From: Mucilaginibacter aquariorum
Lineage (GTDB): Bacteria > Bacteroidota > Bacteroidia > Sphingobacteriales > Sphingobacteriaceae
NCBI RefSeq assembly: GCF_024498135.1
Contig: NZ_JANHOH010000008.1
Span: 157,622 to 221,621 of the forward strand
Reading direction: 5' to 3'
Length of the DNA: 64,000 bases
Part shown: positions 51,595 to 60,370 of the stretch, piece by piece
Position numbering within the stretch: the stretch's first letter is position 1
Layout of the letters: every line of letters begins with the position of its first letter
Position numbers and translations under genes: made by a program
The notes under the pieces: generated by a model
Seen by the model: only the letters and a program-made list of their open reading frames with translations
What the model was told of the DNA's origin: nothing
The model's database searches: none

Positions 51595-53085
51595 ATGGAA
51601 CAAAAATTGTTTGTTTACAACACCTTAACACGAAAGAAAGAAGAGTTTATACCGCTAAACCCGGGCCACGTGGGCATGTATGTTTGCGGCCCCACTGTGT
51701 ATAGCGATGTGCATATAGGCAACTGCCGTACATTTATTTGTTTCGACCTGATATTCAGGTACCTGCTGCACCTGGGCTATAAAGTGCGCTATGTGCGTAA
51801 CATAACCGATGCCGGCCACCTGGAAAGTGATGCGGATGAGGGAGAAGACAAGATCTCAAAAAAGGCCAAAATAGCGCAATTAGAGCCTATGGAGATTGTA
51901 CAAAAGTACACAGTAGATTTTCATAATGTAATGCAGGTGTTTAACGCCCTGCCGCCAAGTATTGAGCCTACCGCAACCGGCCACATTATTGAGCAAATAG
52001 AACTGGTAAAAGATATCCTGGAAAAAGGCTATGCCTATGAGGTTGATGGTTCGGTATATTTTGATGTAGAAAAATATAATCAAACACAAGACTATGGTAT
52101 ATTGAACGGCCGCAAGCTGGAAGACATGCTGAATAACACCCGTAACCTGGGCGGGCAAAACGAAAAACATGGTAAACTTGATTTTGCCCTTTGGATAAAA
52201 GCCAAACCAGAGCATTTAATGAAATGGCCATCGCCCTGGGGATTAGGCTTTCCGGGCTGGCATTTAGAGTGCTCGGCCATGAGTAATAAGTACCTGGGCC
52301 ACCAGTTTGATATACATGGAGGCGGTATTGATTTAATGCCAACCCACCATACTAATGAGATAGCCCAAAACGTGGCTTGCTGCGGTAAAAACCCCGCTTC
52401 GTATTGGTTGCATACCAACATGCTGACCACCAATGGGCAAAAAATGTCAAAATCATTAGGTAACAGCTTTTTGCCGCACGAACTGTTCTTAGGGTCGCAT
52501 CCTTTATTGAAAAAAGGCTATAGCCCTATGACGGTAAGGTTCTTTTTTATGCAGGCCAGCTACCGCAGTACGGTAGATTTTTCTAACGAAGCTATTGAGG
52601 CTGCAGAAATCTTTTACAAGAAACTGGCAGAATCGGCTAAAAAGCTGGTAACACTTCAACAGAACGCGATAACGACAGTGGATGAAGAAACCAATAAGGC
52701 AATAAATGATATTTGCGACGATTGCTACCATGGGATGAATGACAATTTTAATTCGCCTAAAACGTTAGATGCTTTAAATAATTTATCTAAATGGATCAAT
52801 TCGTACTCGGGTAATAACCGTAATTCGGGTGAAATATCCGCAGAAACGTTTGATCGGATGAAGAAAACCTATAACGATTTCTTTTTTGATGTTTTAGGAT
52901 TGAAGCAAGATGATAACGAAAACGCGGATACCGATGACCTGATGAACCTGGTTATAACATTGCGTAACGAAGCCAAGACGAATAAAGACTATGCTACATC
53001 TGACAAGATAAGAGAAGGACTAAAAAGTATTGGGTTTCAACTAAACGATAACAAACAAGGTACTACCGACTGGATAAGAATTTAA
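51595..53085 (+). CDS. cysS: Cysteine-tRNA ligase
   Basis: 496 residues. Class I synthetase: HIGN (HIGH motif) in SDVHIGNCRTFICFD and KMSKSLGN near residue 283. Zinc ligands are in YVCGPTVY (Cys), WHLECSAM (Cys), and DLMPTHHTNEIAQ (His). The DALR-like C-terminal helices (about 340-496) follow, with RNEARTNKDYATSDKIR-like sequence near the end. Charges tRNA-Cys. It has a possible own promoter 5 bp upstream and stands 45 bp after the EEP gene. Confidence 0.97.
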   Translation: MEQKLFVYNTLTRKKEEFIPLNPGHVGMYVCGPTVYSDVHIGNCRTFICFDLIFRYLLHLGYKVRYVRNITDAGHLESDADEGEDKISKKAKIAQLEPMEIVQKYTVDFHNVMQVFNALPPSIEPTATGHIIEQIELVKDILEKGYAYEVDGSVYFDVEKYNQTQDYGILNGRKLEDMLNNTRNLGGQNEKHGKLDFALWIKAKPEHLMKWPSPWGLGFPGWHLECSAMSNKYLGHQFDIHGGGIDLMPTHHTNEIAQNVACCGKNPASYWLHTNMLTTNGQKMSKSLGNSFLPHELFLGSHPLLKKGYSPMTVRFFFMQASYRSTVDFSNEAIEAAEIFYKKLAESAKKLVTLQQNAITTVDEETNKAINDICDDCYHGMNDNFNSPKTLDALNNLSKWINSYSGNNRNSGEISAETFDRMKKTYNDFFFDVLGLKQDDNENADTDDLMNLVITLRNEAKTNKDYATSDKIREGLKSIGFQLNDNKQGTTDWIRI

Positions 53086-53173
53086 AAGTTAAGAACTGTT
53101 AAAACAATTTTGCCCGGGCTGGCTTTAGTTAAAATAATATTAAATTGCCCAACCAAATCTATACTACGTTAAC

Positions 53174-54037
53174 ATGAAAAGATCATTATTAGCTGCTATT
53201 ATATTATCAGGCTTTAGCCTTTCTGCCATATCACAAACTAAAGTTGAAGTGGGTACTGTTGTATCTGCCGAAGAGAATTTTAATAAATTAGTTGAACGCA
53301 AAGGCATTAAAGACGGCTTTTTGGCGGTTGCCGATCCCGAAGGGATTGTGTTTAAACCCAACGCCGTTAAAATAAACGATTTTTATAATGGCATTGATAA
53401 GCAACCAGGCAAGCTAAGCTGGCAGCCAAAATTCGCAAGGATATCTGCCAATGGCGATCTTGGCTTTACCGCAGGCCCTTATGTTTACCAAAATGGTAAA
53501 ACAGATGATGATAAAGTTTATGGCGACTATGTTTCTATATGGCGTTTAGATGCCGAGGGCAAATTTAAACTACTTGTAGATCTTGGCATACAACACCCGG
53601 AGCCAGAGCAGAATGTTGTTACCGATTTTAAGGAACCTGACCCGGCAAAGCAAAAAGCGCCAAGTAAGGACCCGTTTGCCGGAAAAAATATATTGACGGC
53701 TACTGATAAAACATTTAATCATTCGCTTTCATTATCGGCACTGGCAGCTTATAAAGAGTTTTTAAGTCCCGAGGCGCGTTATTACTTCCCCGGCTTTGAA
53801 CCAATGACCGGTACTGATAAGATCTTAAAATTTTTAGATAACGAAGGCATTAGCATATCTGCCGAAACTGTAAACGTAGGCCGTTCAACAAGTAACGATC
53901 TGGCATACACTTATGGTACCGCCCGTATCAAAAAAGGAAATATTGTAAATAACTACAACTATGTTCGCATTTGGGAAATAGATGCTACCCACAAGTGGAA
54001 CATGTTGTTGGAGATATTTTCTACAGTAGAAGACTAA
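53174..54037 (+). CDS. Exported protein with two NTF2-like (DUF4440-like) domains
   Basis: 287 residues. Signal peptide about 1-20 (LLAAIILSGFSLSAISQ). Two cystatin-like alpha/beta-cone halves: about 25-145 (FNKLVERKGIKDGFLAVADP, then GDLGFTAGPYVYQNGK and YGDYVSIWRLDAEGKFKLLV) and about 175-287 (KEFLSPEARYYFPGFEPMTG, then ARIKKG and YNYVRIWEIDATHKWNMLLE). The pairing and the W-x-x-D-x-x-x-x-W endings are typical of the DUF4440/SnoaL superfamily. Periplasmic, no catalytic residues recognised. The stop lies 2 bp from the convergent MoxR gene end. Confidence 0.75.
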   Translation: MKRSLLAAIILSGFSLSAISQTKVEVGTVVSAEENFNKLVERKGIKDGFLAVADPEGIVFKPNAVKINDFYNGIDKQPGKLSWQPKFARISANGDLGFTAGPYVYQNGKTDDDKVYGDYVSIWRLDAEGKFKLLVDLGIQHPEPEQNVVTDFKEPDPAKQKAPSKDPFAGKNILTATDKTFNHSLSLSALAAYKEFLSPEARYYFPGFEPMTGTDKILKFLDNEGISISAETVNVGRSTSNDLAYTYGTARIKKGNIVNNYNYVRIWEIDATHKWNMLLEIFSTVED

Positions 54038-54039
54038 GC

Positions 54040-55002
54040 TTAAAATAACTGCTCAATAATGTCATTAGCCGAAAAGCCCTCGGCCTCGGCGTGATAGCTG
54101 CGTACTATGCGGTGGCTTAATATTGGTTTAGCCACTGCCTGTACATCCTCAATATCCGGCGAATACTTTCCGTTAAGCACGGCATGGCATTTAGCCCCCA
54201 GAATAAGGAATTGTGACGCGCGCGGGCCTGCGCCCCAGTTTAATAAGCGCTTCACCTGCGGGCTTGCAAACTCGCTGTTAGGGCGTGTTTTTGAAACCAG
54301 CTTCACAGCATACTCTAAAACATTATCGCTAACGGGGATATTTCTTACCAATTGCTGGAAGTAAATGATCTGCGCGGCGTTAAGCTGTTTATGAACAACC
54401 GCCTGCGTGGTACTGGTGGTGTTTTTAACAACCTGTAACTCTTCTTTAAAAGTAGGATAATCCAACGCCACATTAAACATAAAACGATCCAGCTGGGCTT
54501 CGGGTAGCGGGTAGGTGCCTTCCTGCTCAATTGGATTTTGGGTAGCCAACACAAAAAATGGTTTAGCCAAAGTATGCGTAACACCCGCCGCGGTAACAGA
54601 TTTTTCTTGCATGGCCTCTAATAAAGCGGCCTGTGTTTTTGGCGGTGTACGGTTTATTTCGTCGGCCAGTATGATGTTTGAGAACACCGGGCCGCGTATA
54701 AATTTAAAGTTCCTGTCTTCCCCTAATATTTCCGAACCTATAATGTCAGATGGCATCAGGTCGGGGGTGAATTGTATACGCTTAAAGTCGAGGTCTAGTA
54801 CCTGTGCAACGGTTTGTACCAGCAAGGTTTTTGCAAGGCCGGGTACACCAACAAGCAGGCAATGCCCGTTGCTGAAAATGGATATTAGTACAAACTTAAT
54901 TACCTCATCCTGGCCAACTATAACTTTTCCTATTTCTGAGCGGATTTGCTGATAGGCGTTCTTCAATGCATCGGCAGCCTCAACATCTGAGCGGTATTGC
55001 AT
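54040..55002 (-). CDS. MoxR-family AAA+ ATPase
   Basis: 320 residues. Walker A GVPGLAKTLL, Walker B IILADEINRTPPKTQAALLE, sensor-1 ATQNPIEQEGTYPLPEAQLDRF and the C-terminal AAA lid are all present (AAA_3). MoxR proteins act as chaperones for partner vWA-domain or DUF58 proteins, usually encoded next door. Here no such partner lies downstream: the gene ends at the convergent NTF2-like gene. It starts 3 bp after the surA stop, so the two are certainly co-transcribed, which ties it to outer-membrane protein folding. Confidence 0.94.
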   Translation of the reverse strand: MQYRSDVEAADALKNAYQQIRSEIGKVIVGQDEVIKFVLISIFSNGHCLLVGVPGLAKTLLVQTVAQVLDLDFKRIQFTPDLMPSDIIGSEILGEDRNFKFIRGPVFSNIILADEINRTPPKTQAALLEAMQEKSVTAAGVTHTLAKPFFVLATQNPIEQEGTYPLPEAQLDRFMFNVALDYPTFKEELQVVKNTTSTTQAVVHKQLNAAQIIYFQQLVRNIPVSDNVLEYAVKLVSKTRPNSEFASPQVKRLLNWGAGPRASQFLILGAKCHAVLNGKYSPDIEDVQAVAKPILSHRIVRSYHAEAEGFSANDIIEQLF

Positions 55003-55005
55003 ACT

Positions 55006-56388
55006 TTATTCAATTTTGGCTTGTGCGGTTGATTCTGCAGTTACCCATCCCTTCAATGGAGGGCAAGATTGGTATTCAGGATCAATTTTAATAAAGGTTT
55101 CTTTACGGCGTTTATCAAACCATTGGCTAATAGTACGACTAAGTTTGTCGTTCATAGCGTCCTCCTTTAGCTTGGCAAAATCCTGATCAAGGTTAGCCTT
55201 GTGCGCATTGGTAACCGATTTAAGGTATAAGATCTTATAGCTTTGTTTGCGGGTTTGCGGGTCATTAAATAATTGTGGTTTTGAAATTGAGCCCACTTTC
55301 ATGGTATCTGTTATCAAAGCAACCTGTGGGTCAAGTTTGTCTGTTGGGATATAAGTTGAGCGTGTTTGAACGTTGTCGGCGTTCAGCATCATACCACCAT
55401 TAAACTTGGTTTCTTTATCATCCGAGTAAAATGATGCAGCGCTTGAAAAATCAAATTTCTTTACGGCCATCAGGGCATTATAAACGCTATCGGCAGTAGT
55501 TTTTGCCCTGTCTAAACTTGCCGGGGTAGTTACCGGCATAATCAATATGTGACGTGCATGCACTTGTTCGCCGCGGCGCTCTATCACTTGTAAAAAATGG
55601 AAACCATTTTCTGTTTCAAACACAGGTGAGATCTCGCCTGCTTTTAATTTAAAAGCATTGGCGGTAAATTCCTTAACCATTGCGGTACGGTCAAAGAAAC
55701 CCAGGTCACCACCTTCTGGTGAAGATCCCGGATCTTGTGAATACAACCTGGCCAGTGTAGCAAAGTCTTCACCTTTTTTAACCCTTGCCCTTAAATCTTC
55801 GGCTTTTTGTTTGTAAAATTCTTTTTCGTCCTTGTTTAATTTTGGAGAGAATACGATCTCGCCTACTTCAATTTCTTTGTTATAAGTAGGTAAACTATCT
55901 TTTGACATCGTTTCGAAGTACCTTTTAACATCCTGCGGGGTAGTGTTTACCTTTTCGGTTATTTTTGACCTCATGCGTTGCGCAATTAACGACTCCTTAA
56001 TATCTGGACGAAGCTCATCTTTATATTGAATAACCGAACGGCCAAGGAACTGTTCTAACCTGTCCTGGCTGCCTGCACGTTGTATAAAGCTGCGCATACG
56101 GCGGTCAACTTCGCTATCAACTTCTTCATCCTTTACCTGCACACTATCAATTACGGCTTGCTGGGCAAGCAACTTTTGAGTAAGTTGATTTTGTAATATG
56201 ATACATTTGATATTTGGATTTGGTTGCTGGCCGCTCACCAGGTATTGCGCATACTGCAGCTCGATATCTGATTGTAAAACAATACTGCTGCCTACAACTG
56301 CAGCAATTTTATCAAGTGTGCGTACCTGTGCCTGAGCAAATGACAGAAATATAAAAATATTTAGAATGGACAGTCCGATTTTTCTCAT
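55006..56388 (-). CDS. surA: Periplasmic peptidyl-prolyl isomerase, SurA-like
   Basis: 460 residues. Signal peptide about 1-20 (LSILNIFIFLSFAQAQ). SurA N-terminal domain (about 25-165, DKIAAVVGSSIVLQSDIELQ) and two parvulin domains: about 170-275 (EIEVGEIVFSP, DPGSSPEGGDLGFFDR, FETENGFHFLQVIERRG) and about 278-390 (VHARHILIMPV, FNGGMML). It escorts unfolded outer-membrane proteins, which fits the many barrel proteins in this genome. A perfect palindrome sits 20 bp before its start. MoxR follows 3 bp downstream. Confidence 0.93.
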   Translation of the reverse strand: MRKIGLSILNIFIFLSFAQAQVRTLDKIAAVVGSSIVLQSDIELQYAQYLVSGQQPNPNIKCIILQNQLTQKLLAQQAVIDSVQVKDEEVDSEVDRRMRSFIQRAGSQDRLEQFLGRSVIQYKDELRPDIKESLIAQRMRSKITEKVNTTPQDVKRYFETMSKDSLPTYNKEIEVGEIVFSPKLNKDEKEFYKQKAEDLRARVKKGEDFATLARLYSQDPGSSPEGGDLGFFDRTAMVKEFTANAFKLKAGEISPVFETENGFHFLQVIERRGEQVHARHILIMPVTTPASLDRAKTTADSVYNALMAVKKFDFSSAASFYSDDKETKFNGGMMLNADNVQTRSTYIPTDKLDPQVALITDTMKVGSISKPQLFNDPQTRKQSYKILYLKSVTNAHKANLDQDFAKLKEDAMNDKLSRTISQWFDKRRKETFIKIDPEYQSCPPLKGWVTAESTAQAKIE

Positions 56389-56408
56389 GTAATTGTTAAA
56401 CTAATATT

Positions 56409-56509
56409 ACGGATAATTTATCCGTTAAAAATGCAAATTTCGGTAAAATTTATTAATAATAATGTATAATTAACCTGTTGTGCGAATATGCTTATAATGC
56501 TTCAACAGG
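56409..56509. promoter_or_regulatory. Two inverted repeats in the surA/psi-like divergent region
   Basis: ACGGATAA-T-TTATCCGT (56409-56425), perfect 8-bp arms, 20 bp from the surA start; and CCTGTTG / CAACAGG (56474-56480, 56503-56509) with a 22-nt centre, nearer the plus-strand gene. Both could be operators; neither has a matching regulator in the window. Confidence 0.45.
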
Positions 56510-56515
56510 AATAGG

Positions 56516-56523
56516 TATTTTTG
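56516..56523 (+). promoter_or_regulatory. -7 box TATTTTTG before the psi-like gene
   Basis: Exact TAnnTTTG, eight bases before the first ATG (56532); a second ATG lies at 56541. Predicts a very short leader. Confidence 0.35.
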
Positions 56524-56531
56524 GTTAAATT

Positions 56532-57149
56532 ATGTTAAATATGAAAGTTGATAATCCGCAGGCCTTCCGTTTTATAATGCAGGATGAAATTTATTTATTG
56601 AATAAAGATAAAGAGGTGATAAATACGTCATCATCAGCTAATATCCCCGTGGCCGAAACTCAACCCGTTGTTGAACTACCACCGCCGGTTATTGAGCAGC
56701 CCGCTGCCAAACAAACTTCGGTAACGCCGGAACCGCAAACACCTGATCCACTTGTAAAAACGCCCGAACCTGCTTTTAATTATCTGGGTAAAAACAATAA
56801 AAATTTCCTGGTACTGGTTAACTACGCCAACGAAGAACATATCGTGGCCACGCACCTTACCGCGCTGGAGAGCATCCTTAAACGTAAAGATCTGAGTATT
56901 GACGATGTAGCCATATTGAATGTATATAAATACACGCCTTTAAAACTTGCCACGCTAAGCGAATACTTTAAACCAACCAGGCTGGTTATAATGGGTAAAG
57001 ATTCGTTGCCAGAGGGTATTGGTAATTTGCCGCTTAATCAACCACTGCAAGGCAAAAAAACGCATGTGCTGTATAGCTTTAGTTTTGATGAAATGATGAG
57101 CAGCAACGATAATAAGAAAACCTTTTGGGAACACATGAAAACCCTATAA
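56532..57149 (+). CDS. Uncharacterised protein with possible DNA polymerase III psi-like (HolD-like) layout
   Basis: 205 residues (202 if the second ATG at 56541 is used). Three parts: an N-terminal segment of about 30 residues (DNPQAFRFIMQDEIYLLNKD), a Pro/Gln/Glu-rich linker (about 40-85) and an alpha/beta domain (about 88-205) reading KNFLVLVNYANEEHIVATHL, then TALESILKRKDLSIDDVAIL, TRLVIMGKDSLPEGI and KKTFWEHMKTL. This order of short peptide, linker, and a domain of about 110 residues ending in a K-x-x-x-W-x-x-(L/M) helix resembles the psi subunit of gammaproteobacterial clamp loaders. Similarity is by eye only; no conserved psi motif is certain. The next gene, rdgB, starts 1 bp after the stop, tying it to nucleotide or replication functions. 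Confidence 0.6.
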   Translation: MLNMKVDNPQAFRFIMQDEIYLLNKDKEVINTSSSANIPVAETQPVVELPPPVIEQPAAKQTSVTPEPQTPDPLVKTPEPAFNYLGKNNKNFLVLVNYANEEHIVATHLTALESILKRKDLSIDDVAILNVYKYTPLKLATLSEYFKPTRLVIMGKDSLPEGIGNLPLNQPLQGKKTHVLYSFSFDEMMSSNDNKKTFWEHMKTL

Positions 57150-57150
57150 T

Positions 57151-57738
57151 ATGCAGCAATTAATTTTCGCGACCAATAACGCCCATAAGTTAGAAGAAGT
57201 ACAGGCCAAAGCCGGCGATCATATAAAATTGTTAAGCCTTAACGATATTGGCTGTCATGATGATATTGCCGAAACAGGGTTAACTTTTAACGAAAATGCA
57301 TCTATAAAAAGCAATTACATATATCATAAATACAAACTCAATTGTTTTGGCGATGATAGTGGATTGGAAATAGCGGCCCTCAACAATGAACCTGGCATTT
57401 ACTCCGCGCGTTACGCCGGTACCTATGGCAACCATGAAGCTAATATGGATAAGGTGTTAGAGAAACTAAAAGAGTTAACTAACCGCAAGGCCCGTTTCCG
57501 TACGGTGATCTCTTTGATATGGAACGGGACGGAGCATTTTTTTGAAGGAACCGTAGAAGGCACTATCCGCACCCAACGTTCAGGTACAGCCGGTTTTGGT
57601 TACGACCCTATTTTTCAGCCGGATGGATATGATATCACCTTTGCTGAAATGAGCATGGACGAAAAGAACCGCATCAGCCACCGTGGGCGGGCGGTTGATC
57701 AGCTGATCGCCTTTTTAAACACCCAAACTACGGTTTAA
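57151..57738 (+). CDS. rdgB: Non-canonical purine NTP pyrophosphatase
   Basis: 195 residues, the family's usual size. RdgB/HAM1 signatures: IFATNNAHKLEEV near the N-terminus (nucleotide-binding), GDDSGLEIAALNNEPGIYSA with the catalytic Asp pair, FEGTVEGTI, and GTAGFGYDPIFQPDGYDITF with SHRGRAVDQL at the end. Hydrolyses dITP, XTP and related deaminated nucleotides so that they do not enter DNA. Starts 1 bp after the psi-like gene and overlaps the convergent OstA-like gene by 11 bp. Confidence 0.95.
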   Translation: MQQLIFATNNAHKLEEVQAKAGDHIKLLSLNDIGCHDDIAETGLTFNENASIKSNYIYHKYKLNCFGDDSGLEIAALNNEPGIYSARYAGTYGNHEANMDKVLEKLKELTNRKARFRTVISLIWNGTEHFFEGTVEGTIRTQRSGTAGFGYDPIFQPDGYDITFAEMSMDEKNRISHRGRAVDQLIAFLNTQTTV

Positions 57739-60319
57739 CTGCCGATGAATCTTTCTTAGCTTTAAGAGTTGGCTGCGTTTGCTTTTTAACCGTATCCGCA
57801 GCTGCTTTAATAATAGATGCAGGTTTGGTGCCCGTGCTGTCTTTTTTAGTACTAACAGCGGGTGCTTTTATAACGGGCGTTTGTTTAGTTGTACTATCCT
57901 GTTTTGTTTTAACGGCCGGGGTATTAATAACCGGCGGTTTTGCAGTATCTACACTATCCTTACCCGCTTTTGCACCGGGTGGCACCGGTAACTTGTTTTG
58001 TACAGAATCTTTACCGGCTTTGTCTTTTGCCCCGGGTTTTAACTTATTGGCATCCGCGATTTTCTTATCGGCAGCAGCCTGTGCCCGGGCAATTTTTTTA
58101 TTGTACGATGGAATGATCGATTCTTTGGATATTGGCCTTTCTTTCGGTTTCCAGATAAAGCCTTTTAAGATTTTCTCGTCTTCGTTAAATTTACCTAACG
58201 GACCATACCTATGCTCTGGTTTAGTAATAAAAAAGATATTTGATGCGCTGCCATCCTTAAAATATACACGCATGCGGCTGCTTAATGATCGTTGCATACC
58301 ATCTACCTTTTTAAGGCTGTCGCGGGTAAAGTAAATACTTTCGGCGTTGCCAACAATAAACATACGATCCAGCTTATCGTTCTTAAAAAAGCCCCGCATC
58401 CTTTTGCCTGCAACCTGGTTAAAAGTAGTGGAGTCGTCTTTTTCAATATTTACAATAAATGCTTGCGGGAACATGTGTAGGTTATCCAGCTTCTTGTTCT
58501 TCATTTGCATGGTTATAGTATCGCCATATAATTGCGAACCCTGTGTCCATATTAAAGGCTGTACAAAACAGTGCAGGGTAGAATCGCTGTAACTATAAAA
58601 CATGGAATCGGCCTTGGCCTGCAGGTCAGATTTAAATAGTTTGGCGCTATGGTAAGCCTTAATTATCCTTACCCTTGCCGTATCACTTAGTACTACCGGC
58701 GGGGTGAAAAATATAGGGTCGTTATTAGCTTCGGCCTCCGGGTCTGGTTTAGCGGTTTTTGCTTCAGCCCCATCATCAACTGCCCCACCGCCTTGTGTTT
58801 TTCCTTTTCCCTTCTGGGGAGTAGCCGCTACCGCTTGCGGTTTCGGTTTCCCAAAAAAGTTACGATGTAAATAAGTTGTGTCGGCAACCCACTTTGGTGC
58901 GCTTAAGGTTAAAAACTTATCTGCCTTCCTTTGTTCTGCAGGGGTTAATTTTTTAACTTTTACAGTAGTATCGCGTATGCGGGATAAACGCTCTTTTTCC
59001 TGCATTATCTTCAGGTCTTTAAACGTTAAGATCTGCGTTTCCAGCGTATCGGCAGATATATAAATAGAATCTCGTTTTACCTTTTTATCGGGTGGTTTTA
59101 CTTTAACTGTCGTATCCATCGGGAACGCAGATAAACCCGCGGGTTTATCCGGCATAGCCGGCACAGGTAATTTCGGGTTCTTTAAATTTGCCTTATTTAT
59201 AGCGTTGGCGGCAGCTTTAACTGCTGTGGGGTTAGCCTTAGCTATCTTAGTAAGTGTATCTGTAACGGCCTGTAAGGGTATGGAACCAGGCTTAATTGGC
59301 ATAGTGCCGGCAGGTGGTTTAACTGCCAGGGCATTTGCCTTTTTTACAACCGCTGCAGATTTAACCGCGGTTGGATCGGCAGATTTTACGCCGGGTTGTA
59401 TATTACGTACCGTATCCCTTGTAGTGGTATCCTTATTTTCGGTAACAATAATTACATAAGGGTCTTGTGTTACAACGGTGCGTTCGCCGGCTTTAAAGTA
59501 AGTGGCCAGGTCGCCTTTAAGGGTAATATTTTGTTCCCTGTCATGAAAAGTAACACGTTTAACCGCGCGGCCATAGCCTTTCAGCTTATCGTAAAATAAA
59601 CTATCGCCGGTTAAAGTTTTAGTGCCTTGTTTGTAAAGATTCTTCTTGCCGAAGAAAGCCTGCTCGGTTATGGTATTATAAAGGCCATTCTCGGTGTACA
59701 GGGTGTCTTTTTTATCTTTAGTATCGTAAATATTTGTAGGGCCGTAAAAATAGGCTATCCGGGTACCGCTATTGTAACGAAGGGTATCGTTTTTTATCAA
59801 TGCATCAGGGGTTACCAGTACCACATTATAGCGGAAATAGGCATCCCTTGACTTCGCAAAGTAATATCCGTTCTTGCTGGTAAGCGTATTGTCTTTATTA
59901 ACCAGTTTACCACCGCCGGTGTAAGTGCCTATGCGGGTAGCGGTGTTGTAAGTAAGATAATTAGTGGTTAAAATGGCATCTCTATCTATCAACTTTACAT
60001 TATCTGTAAGGATAGCTATTTTGGTATTCCCGTCGTAGTTAAGTTTATCCGAATAAATATTCAGTGTATCGCCCTGGGTAATATTTACATTGCTAAATGC
60101 ATCAAACGCGTTGTCTTCTGCATAGAAGTAAGCGCTATCCGACCGCATAATAGAGAAATCCTGCTGAAAAACGCCCTGGTAAACTTTAATAACATTCTTG
60201 CCGTTAAGTTTTATAACCTGGCTGCTTTTAGATTGTATAAGGTGAACAACAGATTTTTTCTGTGCCGAAACCGTCAGGGTTATTACTATTAAAAATGTAC
60301 TAAGAATGTATTTTATCAC
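57728..60319 (-). CDS. OstA/LptA-like LPS transport protein with long basic tail
   Basis: 863 residues, long for the family. Signal peptide about 1-20 (LSTFLIVITLTVSAQ). The N-terminal half (about 25-290) is a repeated beta-jellyroll of the OstA/LptA fold (IMRSDSAYFYAEDNAFDAFS, LNIYSDKLNYDGNTKIAILT, LTTNYLTYNTATRIGTYTGG). Residues about 300-390 and 510-545 are Lys/Pro/Ala-rich linkers. A second OstA-like part spans about 555-740 (KADSMFYSYSDSTLHCFVQP). The last 120 residues are again Lys/Pro/Ala/Thr-rich. In Bacteroidota such OstA proteins are thought to bridge LPS across the periplasm. The overlap with rdgB is convergent only. Divergent from tilS with 51 bp between. Confidence 0.85.
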   Translation of the reverse strand: MIKYILSTFLIVITLTVSAQKKSVVHLIQSKSSQVIKLNGKNVIKVYQGVFQQDFSIMRSDSAYFYAEDNAFDAFSNVNITQGDTLNIYSDKLNYDGNTKIAILTDNVKLIDRDAILTTNYLTYNTATRIGTYTGGGKLVNKDNTLTSKNGYYFAKSRDAYFRYNVVLVTPDALIKNDTLRYNSGTRIAYFYGPTNIYDTKDKKDTLYTENGLYNTITEQAFFGKKNLYKQGTKTLTGDSLFYDKLKGYGRAVKRVTFHDREQNITLKGDLATYFKAGERTVVTQDPYVIIVTENKDTTTRDTVRNIQPGVKSADPTAVKSAAVVKKANALAVKPPAGTMPIKPGSIPLQAVTDTLTKIAKANPTAVKAAANAINKANLKNPKLPVPAMPDKPAGLSAFPMDTTVKVKPPDKKVKRDSIYISADTLETQILTFKDLKIMQEKERLSRIRDTTVKVKKLTPAEQRKADKFLTLSAPKWVADTTYLHRNFFGKPKPQAVAATPQKGKGKTQGGGAVDDGAEAKTAKPDPEAEANNDPIFFTPPVVLSDTARVRIIKAYHSAKLFKSDLQAKADSMFYSYSDSTLHCFVQPLIWTQGSQLYGDTITMQMKNKKLDNLHMFPQAFIVNIEKDDSTTFNQVAGKRMRGFFKNDKLDRMFIVGNAESIYFTRDSLKKVDGMQRSLSSRMRVYFKDGSASNIFFITKPEHRYGPLGKFNEDEKILKGFIWKPKERPISKESIIPSYNKKIARAQAAADKKIADANKLKPGAKDKAGKDSVQNKLPVPPGAKAGKDSVDTAKPPVINTPAVKTKQDSTTKQTPVIKAPAVSTKKDSTGTKPASIIKAAADTVKKQTQPTLKAKKDSSAVKP

Positions 60320-60337
60320 GATGGCAAAATTAGTTTT

Positions 60338-60366
60338 TTGCGGGGGTTATTAAATTAATAATTTTG
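60338..60366 (+). promoter_or_regulatory. Promoter of tilS; predicts a leaderless transcript
   Basis: TTG (60338-60340), 18-nt spacer, TAATTTTG (60359-60366), exact -7 consensus. The -7 box ends 4 bases before the ATG at 60371, so the start of transcription should fall on or beside the start codon. Confidence 0.6.
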
Positions 60367-60370
60367 ACGT

